DNA from: Notamacropus eugenii
Lineage: Eukaryota; Chordata; Mammalia; Diprotodontia; Macropodidae
Assembly: GCF_028372415.1 (NCBI RefSeq)
Contig: NC_092873.1
Location: 347,719,390-347,783,389 of the forward strand
DNA: 64,000 nt
Direction of reading: 5' to 3'
Shown here: in pieces, positions 1 to 12,790 of the stretch
Layout: the number at the start of each line of letters is the position of its first letter
Position numbering within the stretch: position 1 is the stretch's first letter
Translations under genes and position numbers: made by a program
Notes under the pieces: model-generated
What the model saw: only the letters and a program-made list of their open reading frames with translations
Database searches by the model: none
What the model was told of the DNA's origin: nothing

Positions 1-1560
1 TGTGTGTGGATACCAAACTCTTATCAGAGAAATTTATACAAAATTTTTTTCCCCATTCCACCTCTTCCATCCTTGTCCTAAGTGCATTCATTTTGTCTGA
101 ACAGAAGCTTTGCAGTGTCGTGTAATTTAAGTTATCTATTTTATCTTTTGTAATTTCCTCTATCCTTTGTTTGGTTTCAAATACATCTCCTATCTTGTAG
201 ACTTAGTACTTCATTGAAATACATGAACTTAAAAAATTTCCAATGGACTCTTGAGGCAAAACACCTTCCACATCCAGAGAAAGAACTATAGAATTGGATC
301 GCAGATAGAAACAGACCAATTTCTTTTGTATTATGTTTTGTTTTATTTTATTTTACGGTTTCTTCCATTCATTTTAATTCTTCTATGCAACATGCATTTA
401 ATAGGAAAGTACATCTAGAACCTATATAAGATTGTACACTGTCTCAGGGATGGCATAGGGAGGGAGGGGGAAAAAATCTAAGATATATGGAAATGATTGT
501 CAAACACTGAAAACAAATAAAATAATTTAATTTAAAAAAAAACAAATATGTCTCCTACCTGTAACTTTAAGAGATATATGATCTGTTTCTCTTTCTGCTT
601 TTTATAGTATGATCTTTAATATTATGATCACCTATCCATTTAAACTATATTGTGGAATATAGTGTTATTTGTCAAAGCCTGATTTCTGCTAAATTGCTCT
701 CCAGTTTTCTTAGGAATATTTTTTATGAAATAGAGAGCTCTTCCTAAGTAATTTATGTTTTACACTTTATCAAATACTAGGTTATTGAGTTCCAGTATTT
801 CTCATAGTCCCTTGTCTACTCTGTCCCTTTTATCTCCTTCTCTCTTTTTAACTAGTACCAGATAGTTTTGATGACCGCTGCTTCACAATATTTTTTGAGG
901 TCTAAAAATATATTCACCTTCTGTCCCTGCCTCTTATCATTTTTCTTGATATTCTGGATCTTTTGTTTCTCCATTAAATTTTGTTATCAAATTCTATAAA
1001 GTGTCCCTTCGGTAATTTGCTTAGTATAGCATTAAAAGTGTAAATTCAACTGGGTAGTATTCTCATTTTTCTAATATTGGCACAATCCAATCATGAGCAC
1101 TGACTCTTCCTATTTAAGTTTTCCTTTAGTTCTTCTAAGAGTACTTTGTAATTGAATCTATATGTCTTTTGTGTGTTTCAATGGTTTGATTCCCCAGATA
1201 ATTTATGTTTGTAGTTATTTGGAATAAGATTTCCCTTCCTGTTGCTTTCTGAATTTTATTATTATATATGAATACAATTCTTTTTAAGTCTGCAACTTTG
1301 CTGAAACTACTATCTTGATTAGTGTCTTTGCTGATTTCTTAAGGGATGTTCCAAGTACATCATTATCATATCATATACAAATAAGAGTAGTTTTATCTCC
1401 TCTTTATCTATTACCATGGGTTCTTAAAGGGTATACAAGTAGAGCAAAGGCTCTTCTGTCAAGTTATACTAAATCTTTAAGTATGGGTCCAATAATAAAC
1501 TGAAGGTCTTTCATCAGAAATTCTCATCACCAGGTGAACCACAGGTTGAAATTTTTGTTC
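1..1560 (-). mobile_element. Degraded L1 ORF2 fragment, antisense
   Basis: Read on the minus strand this is old L1 ORF2-type sequence. On the plus strand one sees the typical antisense phrases for L1 of this lineage, such as 'gatgaccgctgcttcacaat', 'tctgcaactttgctgaaact' and 'tcatatcatatacaaataag'. It is interrupted by a separate retroposon at 200-543. No long frame remains. It lies in the NSF intron before the exon at 1949. Confidence 0.6.
200..543 (+). mobile_element. Polyadenylated marsupial retroposon 3' end with diverged target duplication
   Basis: The segment carries 'ggactcttgaggcaaaacac', a T-rich middle, a G-rich box (agggagggagggggaaaa) and ends in an A-rich tail (aaataatttaatttaaaaaaaaac), typical of L1-mobilised marsupial elements. 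Flanks 179-199 (aaatacatctcctatcttgta) and 544-564 (aaatatgtctcctacctgtaa) are recognisable as a diverged target-site duplication. The family name is not known to me. Confidence 0.55.
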
Positions 1561-1948
1561 ATTGCAACTCTGTAGCTAATTACTAAGTTGTTGAAGGGTT
1601 GCAGACTGTGTTGGTGGAGCTTCAAACTAATGAAGTCACTAAGCTATTAAAACTTAATACTACATTAAGACTCTTGGAATACCCAGTATATTACCATTGC
1701 CACTTCTCCATTTCCCTGATTTTGTTGTTACTGTAGAAAAAGAGTTCTTTAGAATTTGCCCTTATTTTATTCGAAATCTTACCTTTTCTTAGTCTTTTGT
1801 GCAGGAAATTCTGAATATTTTATTTTCCTTTCTTTATTCATTTTTTACATCTAGGATTAAATGATAGATTTTGTACATGATTTCTTCTTCTTTCAGTGTT
1901 CCTAAGACTAATTCTCTGAATTTTCAAATATTTTCTCCTTATGATTAG

Positions 1949-2095
<147 letters not shown>

Positions 2096-2779
2096 TAATG
2101 AATTGATCTGTGCATACTATCTCTAAAATGTACTTTTCTGATCAAAGACAATGCAAGTTGTGAATAAATTGATTGTAGGATTCTTGGTAACTTATTTCAG
2201 TTATGACTCAACAGAAAAGTAGGCTAATAAGGATATGTGTCTTCTGAAAGAGTGGAAAAATAAGTATACTTAGAAGCAAATTTATTACTAACTTCTGGAT
2301 TATGGTTAATATAGGCAGTACAGAGAACTGGAAGACCTCTTTCACACATTTAGAAATTCTGGGAGCAATATGGCGGCATGCTAGTAAATTACATGAAGAA
2401 AGAAGCATAGATTGTGAGAGGTAGCAAAATAATTAAAAGTAAATTACCTAGAACATTTATATTGACTTTTAGCATATTTGCCTGAGTCTAATCAGATTCA
2501 TTATTAGCATTTGTATTTCTAATATAAAGCATTTTGCAGAAACAGTTGCAAAATTTCAGAGACTTTGCAGAACAAGAATGATTCTCAAGACCCTTTGTAT
2601 GGTCAAGTTATTTAAGTTTTAAAATATTTAAATTTCAGTGGGGATTTTGTAATCCTTGAACCTAACCCTAGTTTAATTATTTTTATTTTAGCAAGACTAT
2701 TCTTGTACACATACCTACATTTAGTATCTGTTAAATGATTGCACTAATTATAGTGACCTGGAGACAAAGGACTTGAATG

Positions 2780-2892
2780 TCAACTCTTTGAGAGCAGGGA
2801 CTGTTTCATTTTTGTCTCCACATTCACATCACCTAGCACAATGCCTGACATATGATAGGCACCTAATAAATGCTTGTTGATTGGTTGATTAG
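2780..2892 (+). mobile_element. L2 LINE 3' end
   Basis: The phrases 'gagagcagggactgtttc', 'cctagcacaatgcctgacat' and 'aataaatgcttgttgattgg' are the diagnostic L2 3' end, with the GATTG-type terminal repeats usual in marsupial copies. It sits in the 1.4 kb NSF intron. Confidence 0.8.
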
Positions 2893-3482
2893 TTAAAAGC
2901 ATCTGTGTGTGATCATTATAGTTCATGAATTCTGCTAAATACTAGAATGGAATAACCATTATGACTTACTACATAGTTATATTACTACATTTTAAAAATC
3001 TTTTTAAGAGTGATAAATCCCAATAAAATGACAATTTAGTTGGTATATTTTAGCTTGTGCGCCCTTAATGTTTATTTGAGGAATAAGTATATTGTTCCTC
3101 TGTCTAATTTTTTTTTTGCAAGGGCTCTGTAGGAGGATGAAACACCAGTTTATTCTATTATAATACATACTGCGTGTCTCTAAGTAAAAACTGGGTTTTT
3201 CACTGTGATAATGGTTGCATATTTATGCTATTTTTTTTCTTGTGAAAATATAACCAGTGGTAAAATGATACCAACTCTTGTTTAAAAGAAATGTTTATTC
3301 AGGATTATAACTTATGTGGAAAGTGAGATCCAGGTTTATTTTAATGTACTATGAGAAGACAATAACAATTTATATCAATAAAGTATTCTAATTAATCTCT
3401 TAAGGATAAATATGAGAATTGATTCTGCTTTTGATGTGGATTTTAGGTATGATTTAAGTGTTTCTTGTGTTCATTTTTCTAG

Positions 3483-3653
<171 letters not shown>

Positions 3654-3784
3654 TAATTTTAGCAAGCTAAAAATATTACATTATTCTCTAAGTCTTGTGT
3701 AATATAGTTGTTTGCCTCTGAGATTGTGAAATGCAACCTGAGGAGTACTCTTTCCTTCTTTTTGTTCAAACACATCAAAAGCAT

Positions 3785-4030
3785 TAGAGCTGAAAGGAAT
3801 CTTAGACATCACCTAGTCAAGTCTCCTCATTGTACAAATGAGGAGATTTTGACCCCAAGGAGCTTTAGTTACTTCTCTCTTAGAAGTTAGAGATGGAAAG
3901 TACCTTAGAGAACATCTTCTCCAACTGCCCCTTTCACAAATAGGGAACCTGAGCCCCAGAGAAGGGAAGGGACTTGCTCTGGGTCAAAATCTAGAGAGTT
4001 GTAGAACTCAGCTGAGAATCTAGGGCTCTG
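3785..4030 (-). mobile_element. Two adjacent MIR-like SINE fragments, antisense
   Basis: Two successive units read 'agctgaaaggaatcttagac...caaatgaggagattttgacc' (about 3785-3880) and 'gatggaaagtaccttagaga...cctgagccccagagaagg' (about 3885-4030). Both match the antisense MIR core-SINE consensus. They are either a tandem insertion or a duplicated copy. Confidence 0.65.
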
Positions 4031-6678
4031 GGCTTATTGTTCATGGCACATTATACTACTTACTTTACTGGATTATGGTTTAATTATTCATATTTTAGTA
4101 CAAAAGAATGCCTCAGTTGTCTTCAGTTTCTTAAACATTCACATTATCTGAGCACCCTCTGCATGTACAGTAGTGTATTAGGTACTCACATTAGTGGGTC
4201 AAGCCTGTACAGTACATATAGCAAAGAAACTATTTTGTCTAGGGCCAGTCCTAAGATAAGTCAAGAAATTTCTTTACTATCTTTCTGTTTTCACTGTCAG
4301 TGTTCTTTTCCATCCTTCTGGAATTCCTCTTCTACCTTCTGTTCCTAATCTGGCTTTTCTAGATGCTTATCCTGTGTCCTATTCAATAACTCTTCTGATA
4401 GACTTATTTTTAGTTAAAAAACTAGTCCTTGCTAAAGTGTTCTTCAGTATTTCAAAGAATTTGGGAATATCCTAATGTGAGTATTCCCTTCAGAAATAAA
4501 AATTGAAAACTATCTATGTCCTCTCTTATTAATTTCTCAAAGAAACTCCACCTACCATGCTGAAGGCTTTCCTCCAGGGTTTCTTAAATTACAAAGATCC
4601 CAGTGCAGCATGAAGAGTGTCTTCTCAGTTATTTCCTATACTCCATATATGACTAGTCCACTTCCTTTTCAATCATACATCTTTTTGAACTCCTCTATAT
4701 GGCTTTTTGTATACAGTTTTATAACAGTAATATGCTCTAGTCCTTGTATGCCCACTGGGGGTCTCACTGTTGTCCTTTGGTGACTTCCAACTTAGATTCT
4801 TCAGAAGTTGTAATATTCCATGATTCACAACCATAGAACACCACCAGAGATATTGATGTTAATGAGAGTGACCTTGGAAATTTGGGAAGATAATGGCATG
4901 TGAAGATCTTTAGAAGCGTAGATTATCCACAAACATGCTAGGAAAAAAATCTGAGAATGCGGTAGAAAGAATGATTATAAAATTAGAAAGATATAGCTAC
5001 AAACTCCTTTATCCAGTCTGGGACTGCACAAAGGAATCCCAGAATCCAGCAGAAGCTTGGAGCAGAAAAAAGCTGAGCAACCAGAAGCCAAAGCATGGAC
5101 TCAGACCAGCTCTTGGTTGTTTGGTGCCGAGAGCTCAGTGCCTGGGCCACCTGCCAAAGAAACAGCAGGACATGGGGCCAGGCTAACACTGAGCAGCACA
5201 GTGTGCACTTCCACAGCATTTCAGTGCCCAGACAGCCCCACTCAAGGGCACTACAGGAAACAGGACCAGACAACAGAGCAACCAGGTAACTTGGGGCCCA
5301 GGAAACACATATGCAAGCCTCAGAAGTAAAAAGCCCATGCAGCACCTCAGAAACAAAGCATTTGGGGGTCTCCCAATAGGCCTGCTACCAGTACTATCAG
5401 CAGCATCTGGGTGAGGGCCTATCAGGCTCACAGCAGAGCCAAATCTGGGTTTGGAACTTTGTAAAAAGAATGAGACAAAAAACGGGCCAGGACAAAACCT
5501 AAGTTAAGTCACTAGGAAACTGAGCCAAAACCTAATAATTCCTGCAGAAAGCAGGAGCAGATCTTATCCACTGTATACAGAACCAGAGCTGGCCCATGTA
5601 AGAGTAAAGAAGAGAGCAAAATCGCATCCAAACACAAAGCCCCAATTCAGAAATTGAGGTTGGAGATATGAGTAAATAGAACAAAATGTGATGCTTGGAC
5701 TGAGAAGTCCAAGAGGTAAATGCAATAGAGTAATAACTCCACATGTCCAAATAGAGCCTCAGAGAAAACAATGTCCTGGCTGCAAGAAATAAAGGAGTAC
5801 CTGGGAGAAATGAAATAAAAGCTACAAAATACAGTATTAAAGAAAAGAACAGCTTAAGGAGAGAAAACTAGCAAGGAAAATTAATACTTAAAATACACAA
5901 TGGTAAGTCTTGCTCAGAAATTGAACTCCCTGAAAGCTACAATGAGCCAAACCAAAAAACTCTTTAAGATAGTAAAAAATAATAAAGTAAACTGAAAATG
6001 GAAAAAAATTGAAAATAAAAGCGAAAGACTCTTAGAGTCTTTGGACTTCCTAGACATCATGACCAAAAACAAAACAAAATAATCCATATACTATATTTGA
6101 AGAAAGCATAAATAAAAACTTTGTCCAAAAATAAAAACTGGAACAAGAGGGCAAAGTGAAAATAAAAAGAAGCTACTAGTTATCTCCTGAAAGAAGTACC
6201 AAAACAAAAAGAAAACTCCCAGGAATGTGTATATTAGAATGTAAACAAATTAATTGTATACATCCTGTTACAGGAAGAAAAAGCAATTGTCTGCTCTAAA
6301 CCTTACTGTCTTCAGGGGTAAAAAGTATAAATATAGCATATATAAAAACCAGCAGAAGGCCTGGAGGTGACTTTGTATTATTATTTTATGATTCTAGGAG
6401 AAGGAAATGGGCAGGAGGAATAAGGGAATATACAGGGAAGGAAAGGAGAAGGAAGAGCAAGATCATAACAAAAATCCAAAGATTCCAAGTCAAAGGGGAA
6501 AAAATACTGGAAACTATCAGAAAGGGTTGAATTAAAGTGCTGAGGAACCACGATTAGGAACACACAAGACTTTCAGACTATAAAGGAGAGGAAAGCCTGT
6601 AATACAGTATTCCAAAAGGCAAAGATAAAGGCTTAAAATCAAGAATAATCTACTCAACAAAACTTAGTAAATTACTAT

Positions 6679-6696
6679 GGGGGGGGGGGGGGGGGG
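6679..6696 (+). repeat. Poly(G) run
   Basis: Eighteen consecutive G bases lie inside the ORF1 remnant of the old L1. This is probably length-variable, and it is prone to sequencing error. Confidence 0.9.
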
Positions 6697-8164
6697 AATG
6701 AACCTTTAATGAAGGAGAGGATTTCCAGACATCCCTGATAAAATTAGTTGAACTGAGCAGAATTTTTGAAGTACAAGTGCCGGAGTCATTAGAAGCTTAG
6801 AATGGCAAAAAACATTTGATCTTTATAACAGACTGTATGATGATGAATTGTTTACATTCTGACATAGGGAGGAAAAACATTTGTCAGAATCTTAATGTTT
6901 TCAAGTGTCATAGACAAACTTAAATAAGTCAGGCAGGAGGTCTGAAGTTAGTTCTGTTCTGTTTTATTTTATGGTCCAAGAAGAAGGAAATTGTTGGAAT
7001 AGAGGAATATACTGAGAAGTAAAGGAGAGGGAAGGGGAGAAAACTTATTTTCTCACATGATAATAGTGCACAAGATGAAAACTGAGTACATGAAGGAAAA
7101 GGTCAAGGGAACAGTTCTCCCATTAATCTCATTTTCATCTGAACTGGACCAAAGAAGGTTGAATATACGCACACACATGCTTGTATCCACACAAAAAAAT
7201 AACCTGATGTGCAAATAAATTAATCTCGGCTTGGAGAATAGGAAGAAACAAAGAGGGAGAGATAAAGTGTAAGGTGGGAAAGAGAGTAGGTATAAACAAA
7301 GCAAACTTCAACACCAGAATATACAGCATGAAAGGCATAATAAAAGGAAAGAAAAAGAAAAATATGATTGTAGACTAGGCAAAGGGAAGAAAAGATAAAC
7401 AGAACAGAAAGATCCCTTCAATGGTAGTTCACTGGTGTTAAACAAAATCTTCCCTTTCTTCATTACTTTCTTTGTAAAGAGGGGAACAAGGCATGTAAGG
7501 AAGAACAAGAGGACAGGATGGGAAGAAATATAACAATCAAGATTCATCATGAACATAAATGGGATGAATTCACCCATAAAATGGGAGAGAATGTAGCAGA
7601 ATGGATTAGAAAATACAACACAATGATATTTTGTCTACAAGAAACACATTTGAAACAAAGATTCACAGAGTTCATATAAGAGTTTGGAGCAGGATATGTC
7701 ATGCTTCATATAAATCCAAAAAAGCAGCTTCATATAAATCCAAAAAAGCAAGGATAATAGCCATGATTTCAGATAACAGTGAAAAGAAACCTGATAAAAG
7801 AGGTTTCCTGGAAAACTTTTATCTATAAAAGTTTTATAAGGAATAAACCAGTAATATTTTTATATGCACACAACACCACACACACACACATACACGCATA
7901 CAACAAGCTGGTATAGCATGTAGCTACTTAAAGGGAAAGTTAATAAACTTGCAGGGAGAATTAGACAAAAAAACTATAACGGTGAGGGACCTCAATGTAT
8001 CCCTTTTAGACCTAGATAAATATAACAAAAAGATAAACAACAAAGAAACTGAACACCTGAATATAACTTTAGGGAAATTATTAAGAGATAATAGATTTCT
8101 GATGATTACTAAATGGGAACAGAAACAAGTTAACATATTTCTCAACTGTTTTGGCATCTTTTTT

Positions 8165-9640
8165 AAATTAATTAATTTATTTTTAGTTTTCAACATTCAT
8201 TTCCACAAGATTTTGAGTTCCAAATTGTCTCCCCATCTCTCCCCACCCCCCACCCCAAGACACCATGCAGTCTGATTACTCTTTCCCCTCTCTGACCTCC
8301 CTTCTATCACACCTTTCCCTTCCCTTATTCTCATTGCCTCTATTTTATTGTAGGACAAGACAGATTTCTATACCCCATTACCTGTATTTCTTATTTCCCA
8401 GTTGCATGTAAAAACAATTTTTAACATTCATTTTTAAAACTTTGAGTTCCAACTTCTCTCCCTTCCTCCCTTCCCACCCCCATCCCCATAGAGAAGGCAA
8501 GCAATTCAATACAGGTTATACATGTGTAGTTACGCGAAAGACTTCCATAAAAGTCATGTTGTGAAAGACTAACTATATTTCTCTCCATCTTATCCTGCCC
8601 CCCATTCTGTTCTCTCTTTTGACCTTGTCCTTCCCCAAAAATGTTACTTCTAATTGCCCCCTCCTTTCATTGGCCCTTCCTTCTGTCATCCCCTCACACC
8701 CCACTTAGCCCCTTCTCTCCTACTTTCCTGTAGTGTAAGATAGATTTTCATACCAAATTGAGTGTGCATGTTATTCCCTCCTTAAGTCAAATGTAATGAG
8801 AGTAGACTTCACTTTTCCCTCTCACCTCCCCCCTTTTCCCCTTCATTGAAAAAGCTTTTTCTTGGGTCTTTTATGAGAGATAAATTGCCTCATTCCATTT
8901 CTCCCTTTCTCTTCCCAATATATTCCTCTCTCACCCCTTTTATTTTTTAGATATCATCCCTTCCTATTCAACCCACCCTGTGCCCTCCGTCTATATGTAT
9001 ATAATCCCTCCTAACTACCCAAATACTGAGAGAAGTCTCAAGAGTTATAAATGTTGTCTTTCCATATAGGAATGTAAGCAGTTCAACTTTAGTAAGTCCC
9101 TTACGATTTCTCTTTTCTGTTTACTTTTTCATGCTTTTCTTGATTCTTGTGTTTGAAAGGCCGATTTTTCTATTCAGCTCTGGTCTTTTCATCAAGAATG
9201 CTGAATGACCATTTTTCCCCCTGAAGTATTATACTCAGTTTTGCTGGATAGGTGATTCTTGGTTTTAATCCTAATTTCTTTGACTTCTGGAATATCATAT
9301 TCCAGGCCTTTCAGTTCCTTAATGTAGAAGCTGCTAGATCTTGTGCAATTAGTGGATTCTTTCAATATTTATTTTACCCTCTGATTGTAGAATATCAGGG
9401 CAGTTTTCCTTGATAATTTCATGGAAGATTCTATGTCTAGTCTCTTTTTTTTTTATCATGGTTTTCAGGTCCCATAATTTTAAAATTGTCTCTCCTGGAT
9501 CTATTTTCCAGGTCAGTTGTTTTTCCATTGAGATATTTCACATTGTCTTCTATTTATTCATTCCTTTGGTTTTGTTTTATAATTTCTTGATTTTTCTTAG
9601 AGTCATTAGCTTCCATCTGCTCCATTATAATTTTTAATTC
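8165..9640 (-). mobile_element. Half-L1 (HAL1-like) fragment nested antisense in the old L1
   Basis: On the minus strand this element runs from ORF1 coiled-coil sequence (near 9640) through the ORF1 C-terminal domain (9150-9420) directly into the L1-type 3'UTR, with no ORF2 between them. Phrases such as 'ggaatatcatattccaggcc' and 'tatcagggcagttttccttg' are the reverse complement of the ORF1 end of the element at 29.4-32.3 kb. Its 3' end (plus-strand 'tttttagttttcaacattca') is at 8165-8215. L1 ORF2 sequence resumes on the other side at about 9650, so it was inserted into that L1. Confidence 0.7.
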
Positions 9641-11039
9641 ACTCAAACATTCAAAGGACCAATTCCAGTGTTACTTAAACTGTTTGCAAAAACAGGGAAA
9701 GAAAAGATCTTTCCAAACTCTTTCTGCAATATAAATATGGTCTTTTTACCTAAACTAGGGAGAAACACAGTAGACAAAGAAAACTAGAAGCCAGTACCTC
9801 TAATGAACATTGATGCAAACAAGGAAAGAGACTAGAATAATTTATTAACATATTAGCAAAGAAGGTACAATACATATTAAAAATTAATATACTATGACTA
9901 CGTTATATTTATACTAGGTATTCAGGATTAGTTTAATAAAAGGAAAATCATAAATAGGTGATATAGCAAAAAAAAAGAAACCACATGATTAAACCAATAA
10001 ATAGCGTAAAAGTGTTTGGTTTAATCCACCACTCATTTCTGTTAACACACACACACACAGAAATAAATTATCCTTTCCTTATTATGGTAAGTAATATCTA
10101 AAACTAAACACCAACATTATATATAACGGAGAAGCCTTTCTGCATTGATCAGCAGTAAAGCAAGGATGTCCATCTTCATCACTACTATTTAACAGCTAGA
10201 AATACCAGCTCTAGCGGTAAGACAAGAAAAAGAAATCAATGGAATAAGCATGCAAAGAGAAAAGAAAATTACCAGGTTTTGCAGATGGATTTGATAGTCA
10301 ATTTAGAAAAGCTAAGTCATCAAAAAAATTTAAGTGAAACAATGACTTCAGCAAAGTTGTGAAATATAAAATAAATCCATCATCATCATTTCTATATATT
10401 ACCAAATAAAACCCAAGAGGAAGAGATGGAAAGAGAAATTCCACTCAAAATCACCATGGAATATATATGTGAATCTACCCACAAAGACATATAAGAACTA
10501 TGTGAATACAACTATAAAATATCCTTTACAAAAATAAGCAGTCCTAAATAAGTGAAGAAATACTAATTATTTGTGGGTAGACTTTGCCAATATAATCAAA
10601 ATGATAATACTACTGAAGTTAGTTATTCAGTGCTATACCAATTAAAATTACCAGGTTATTTTATGAGCTAGAAAAAATAATAATGAAATTTATCTGGAGG
10701 AACCAAAAAGATGAGAATCTCAAAGGAAATCATGAGGAAAAAAGAGAGAAAGAGATGATACCAGATCTCAAACTATATTAAAAAGCAGTAATCTTCAAAG
10801 GGATTTGATGCTGGTTAAAAAGTAGAAAGGTTAAACATTAATACAGTAGTGATAGAGCTGGCAACTGTGTAACTATTCTGGAAAGCAGTCCAGAACTGTA
10901 CCCCATAAGTCCCTAGGACATTTTGTTCTAGCAATATACCTACTAAGCATATACCTCAGAGAGATCAAAGAATAAAGAAAATCCATTTGTACAAAATTAC
11001 CTATAGCAGCTCATAGTAGATACTGAATAAATGCTTGTT

Positions 11040-11610
11040 GATTGATTCATCATAGCTTACCCTAAGGACATACTCAAAAAGAACTTTAGTTTGTTATAGT
11101 TGCAGGCCAGTCTGTCAGCTACCACTGTTTTCTAGCCATTTTAGTTTAAAAAAATGTTTCTATGTAATTTCTCTGTGCTCTTAGTACATGGTCTATTTTT
11201 GTAAAAGTATTATGTGTCATTGGAAAATATATTCTTTAATGATCTCATTCACAAAATTCCATAAGCCTTTCATTCCTTAAATTTTCTAAGTTTGATTGTT
11301 CAATTTTACATTTTCCTTTTAGTTTATCTTTCTGTTAGAATTGTCCAGCTCTGAAAAAGGAACATTAAAATGACCTTCAGTTATCATGTTATTACTTGTA
11401 TTTTCACAATCTATTTTTATTTGTGTAATGAGTTAACTTTCACTTTATGAATTTAGATGCTATGTCATTTGGTACCTATGTTTTATATTGATATTGCTTC
11501 TTTGTGTATGACTCCTTTAAGTATAGTTTTCCTAGTCGTTATCTCTTGCTGTTTTAAATCTTTGTTTATGTGTCATCTGGTAGTATCGATGGTTCCAACT
11601 AGTAGATAGC
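11040..11610 (-). mobile_element. L1-type remnant, antisense
   Basis: Plus-strand phrases 'agctctgaaaaaggaacatt' and 'atgaatttagatgctatgtc' plus 'tttggtacctatgtt' match antisense L1 ORF2 mid-region. It begins right after a short L2-like end (aataaatgcttgttgattga, about 11025). Degraded, no frame. Confidence 0.45.
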
Positions 11611-11679
11611 CAGTTTTGTCCCAAACCCCCTTCACATCATCACACAGCGATGTGATGCATAACAGGACTGGTCATCAGA

Positions 11680-11815
11680 GGTTCTGCTTCTCCTCCTGAG
11701 CATTCTTCTTCCTGTTTTCATCTTCACAAACCACCCTCACAAGTGGGTCATTTCCCCCTTGTTAGGTGGGAACTCTGAGACCCGCAGAGGGGAAAGTATT
11801 GGTCCTGACAGAGTT
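11680..11815 (-). repeat. 150-bp interspersed repeat, copy 1 (MIR-related)
   Basis: The block 'aggttctgcttctcctcctg' ... 'ctctgagacccgcagagggg' recurs at 14537-14690. The second half resembles antisense MIR ('gagacccagagagggg'), but the shared first half is not standard MIR. Confidence 0.6.
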
Positions 11816-12249
11816 TGAAAGTTTTCATTCTTTATGTCTCTTTATTTTTAATTACGCTTCTTGTGTGCAGCAGACTGGTAGAGTTCGCTTTCTATTGTTG
11901 TTTCAATTTAATGTGTTTATTATATTCACATTTAAGGCTGTGATTTTTTTGAGGTGTTTTTCCATTTATTTCTTTTGTATTTTATTGTCTTCCACGTAAA
12001 TCAATTTTGTTTATACTGTTTTAATGCTTTTCTATTCCATCAGGCTTTCCCCCTCACAACTGGGGTTTGTTTTTTAACATCTCTGTCCTCCATTGCTTGA
12101 TAAAATGCTTCCATGATCCTTTAACCACATCTTCTGAAGGAAACCTTTGAGTTTGTTCTTCTGCCCACTTCATAGCAGCAGTTTGGGCATACTGTCATTT
12201 ATTCCTCACGTGTGCAATCTTCTGTAGTTGTCCTGATGGAATAATGAAG

Positions 12250-12400
12250 GCAACAGGGGTATGGAATCAGGAGACCTTGGATCCAGGCCTCACTTTGCCA
12301 TTGCCTGGTTGTGTGACCTCAGGCAAGTTATTGTTTTCTATCTGGATCTCACTTTCCTAATCCATAAACTGAATGACCTGGACAAGATGATTTTTCTTAA
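12250..12400 (+). mobile_element. MIR-like SINE
   Basis: Core phrases 'tgtgtgacctcaggcaagtt' and 'ctttcctaatccataaactg' show a sense MIR copy. Confidence 0.7.
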
Positions 12401-12604
12401 TCCATGCTATTTTTTATGCATGTATGCATCCTTGTGTCTAATGTAAAACTCAGCCTTGGCCACCCTGCAGGATCTAGATGTACCATACCCAAGTGGATAC
12501 AGGCAGCTCTCTAGTGACTAGAATTATTTTGCATGGGGAGAGGAGATGTTAGGAAGAGGAGAGAGTTAAAATAGAAAGGAAAGTTGGACACATCACAGAT
12601 TATT

Positions 12605-12790
12605 ATCATAACATTTGAAAGTTGGAAATTACTTCAGAAATGATCTTGTGCATCCCCTTCATTTTATAGATGAGAAAACTGAGGCCCAAATAAATAAGGT
12701 GACTTGTTCATGATCAAAAAATTAGTAGTAGTGTTATAGGGAGAACACAGGGCTCCTGGCTCCCAGTACAGTACTGGTTCCATGAAATGG
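12605..12790 (-). mobile_element. MIR-like SINE, antisense
   Basis: Contains 'cattttatagatgagaaaac' followed by 'tgaggcccaaat', the antisense MIR core. Confidence 0.7.

Larger units (their letters stand above)
4950..11030 (+). mobile_element. Old L1 LINE, sense, near full length but interrupted
   Basis: Plus-strand L1 order is visible. A probable 5'UTR lies at about 5000-5760, and an ORF1 remnant at about 5760-6700 includes 'ctcctgaaagaagtacc' and 'aaaactcccaggaat', shared with the half-L1 at 30.9 kb. ORF2 endonuclease remnants follow at 7590-8150 (frame ITVRDLNVSLLDLDKYN, matching the GDLNxPLSxLD motif with Gly lost). Reverse-transcriptase remnants run from 9650 to about 10800, and a 3' ORF2 remnant with 'tctggaaagcagtccagaac' lies near 10880-11000. 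An antisense half-L1 is inserted at about 8165-9640. Many stops and indels make it inactive. Confidence 0.7.

Noticed and set aside
4037..4348. 103-codon plus-strand frame in NSF intron
   Set aside because: AT-rich intronic sequence with no similarity to a known protein and no exon signals.
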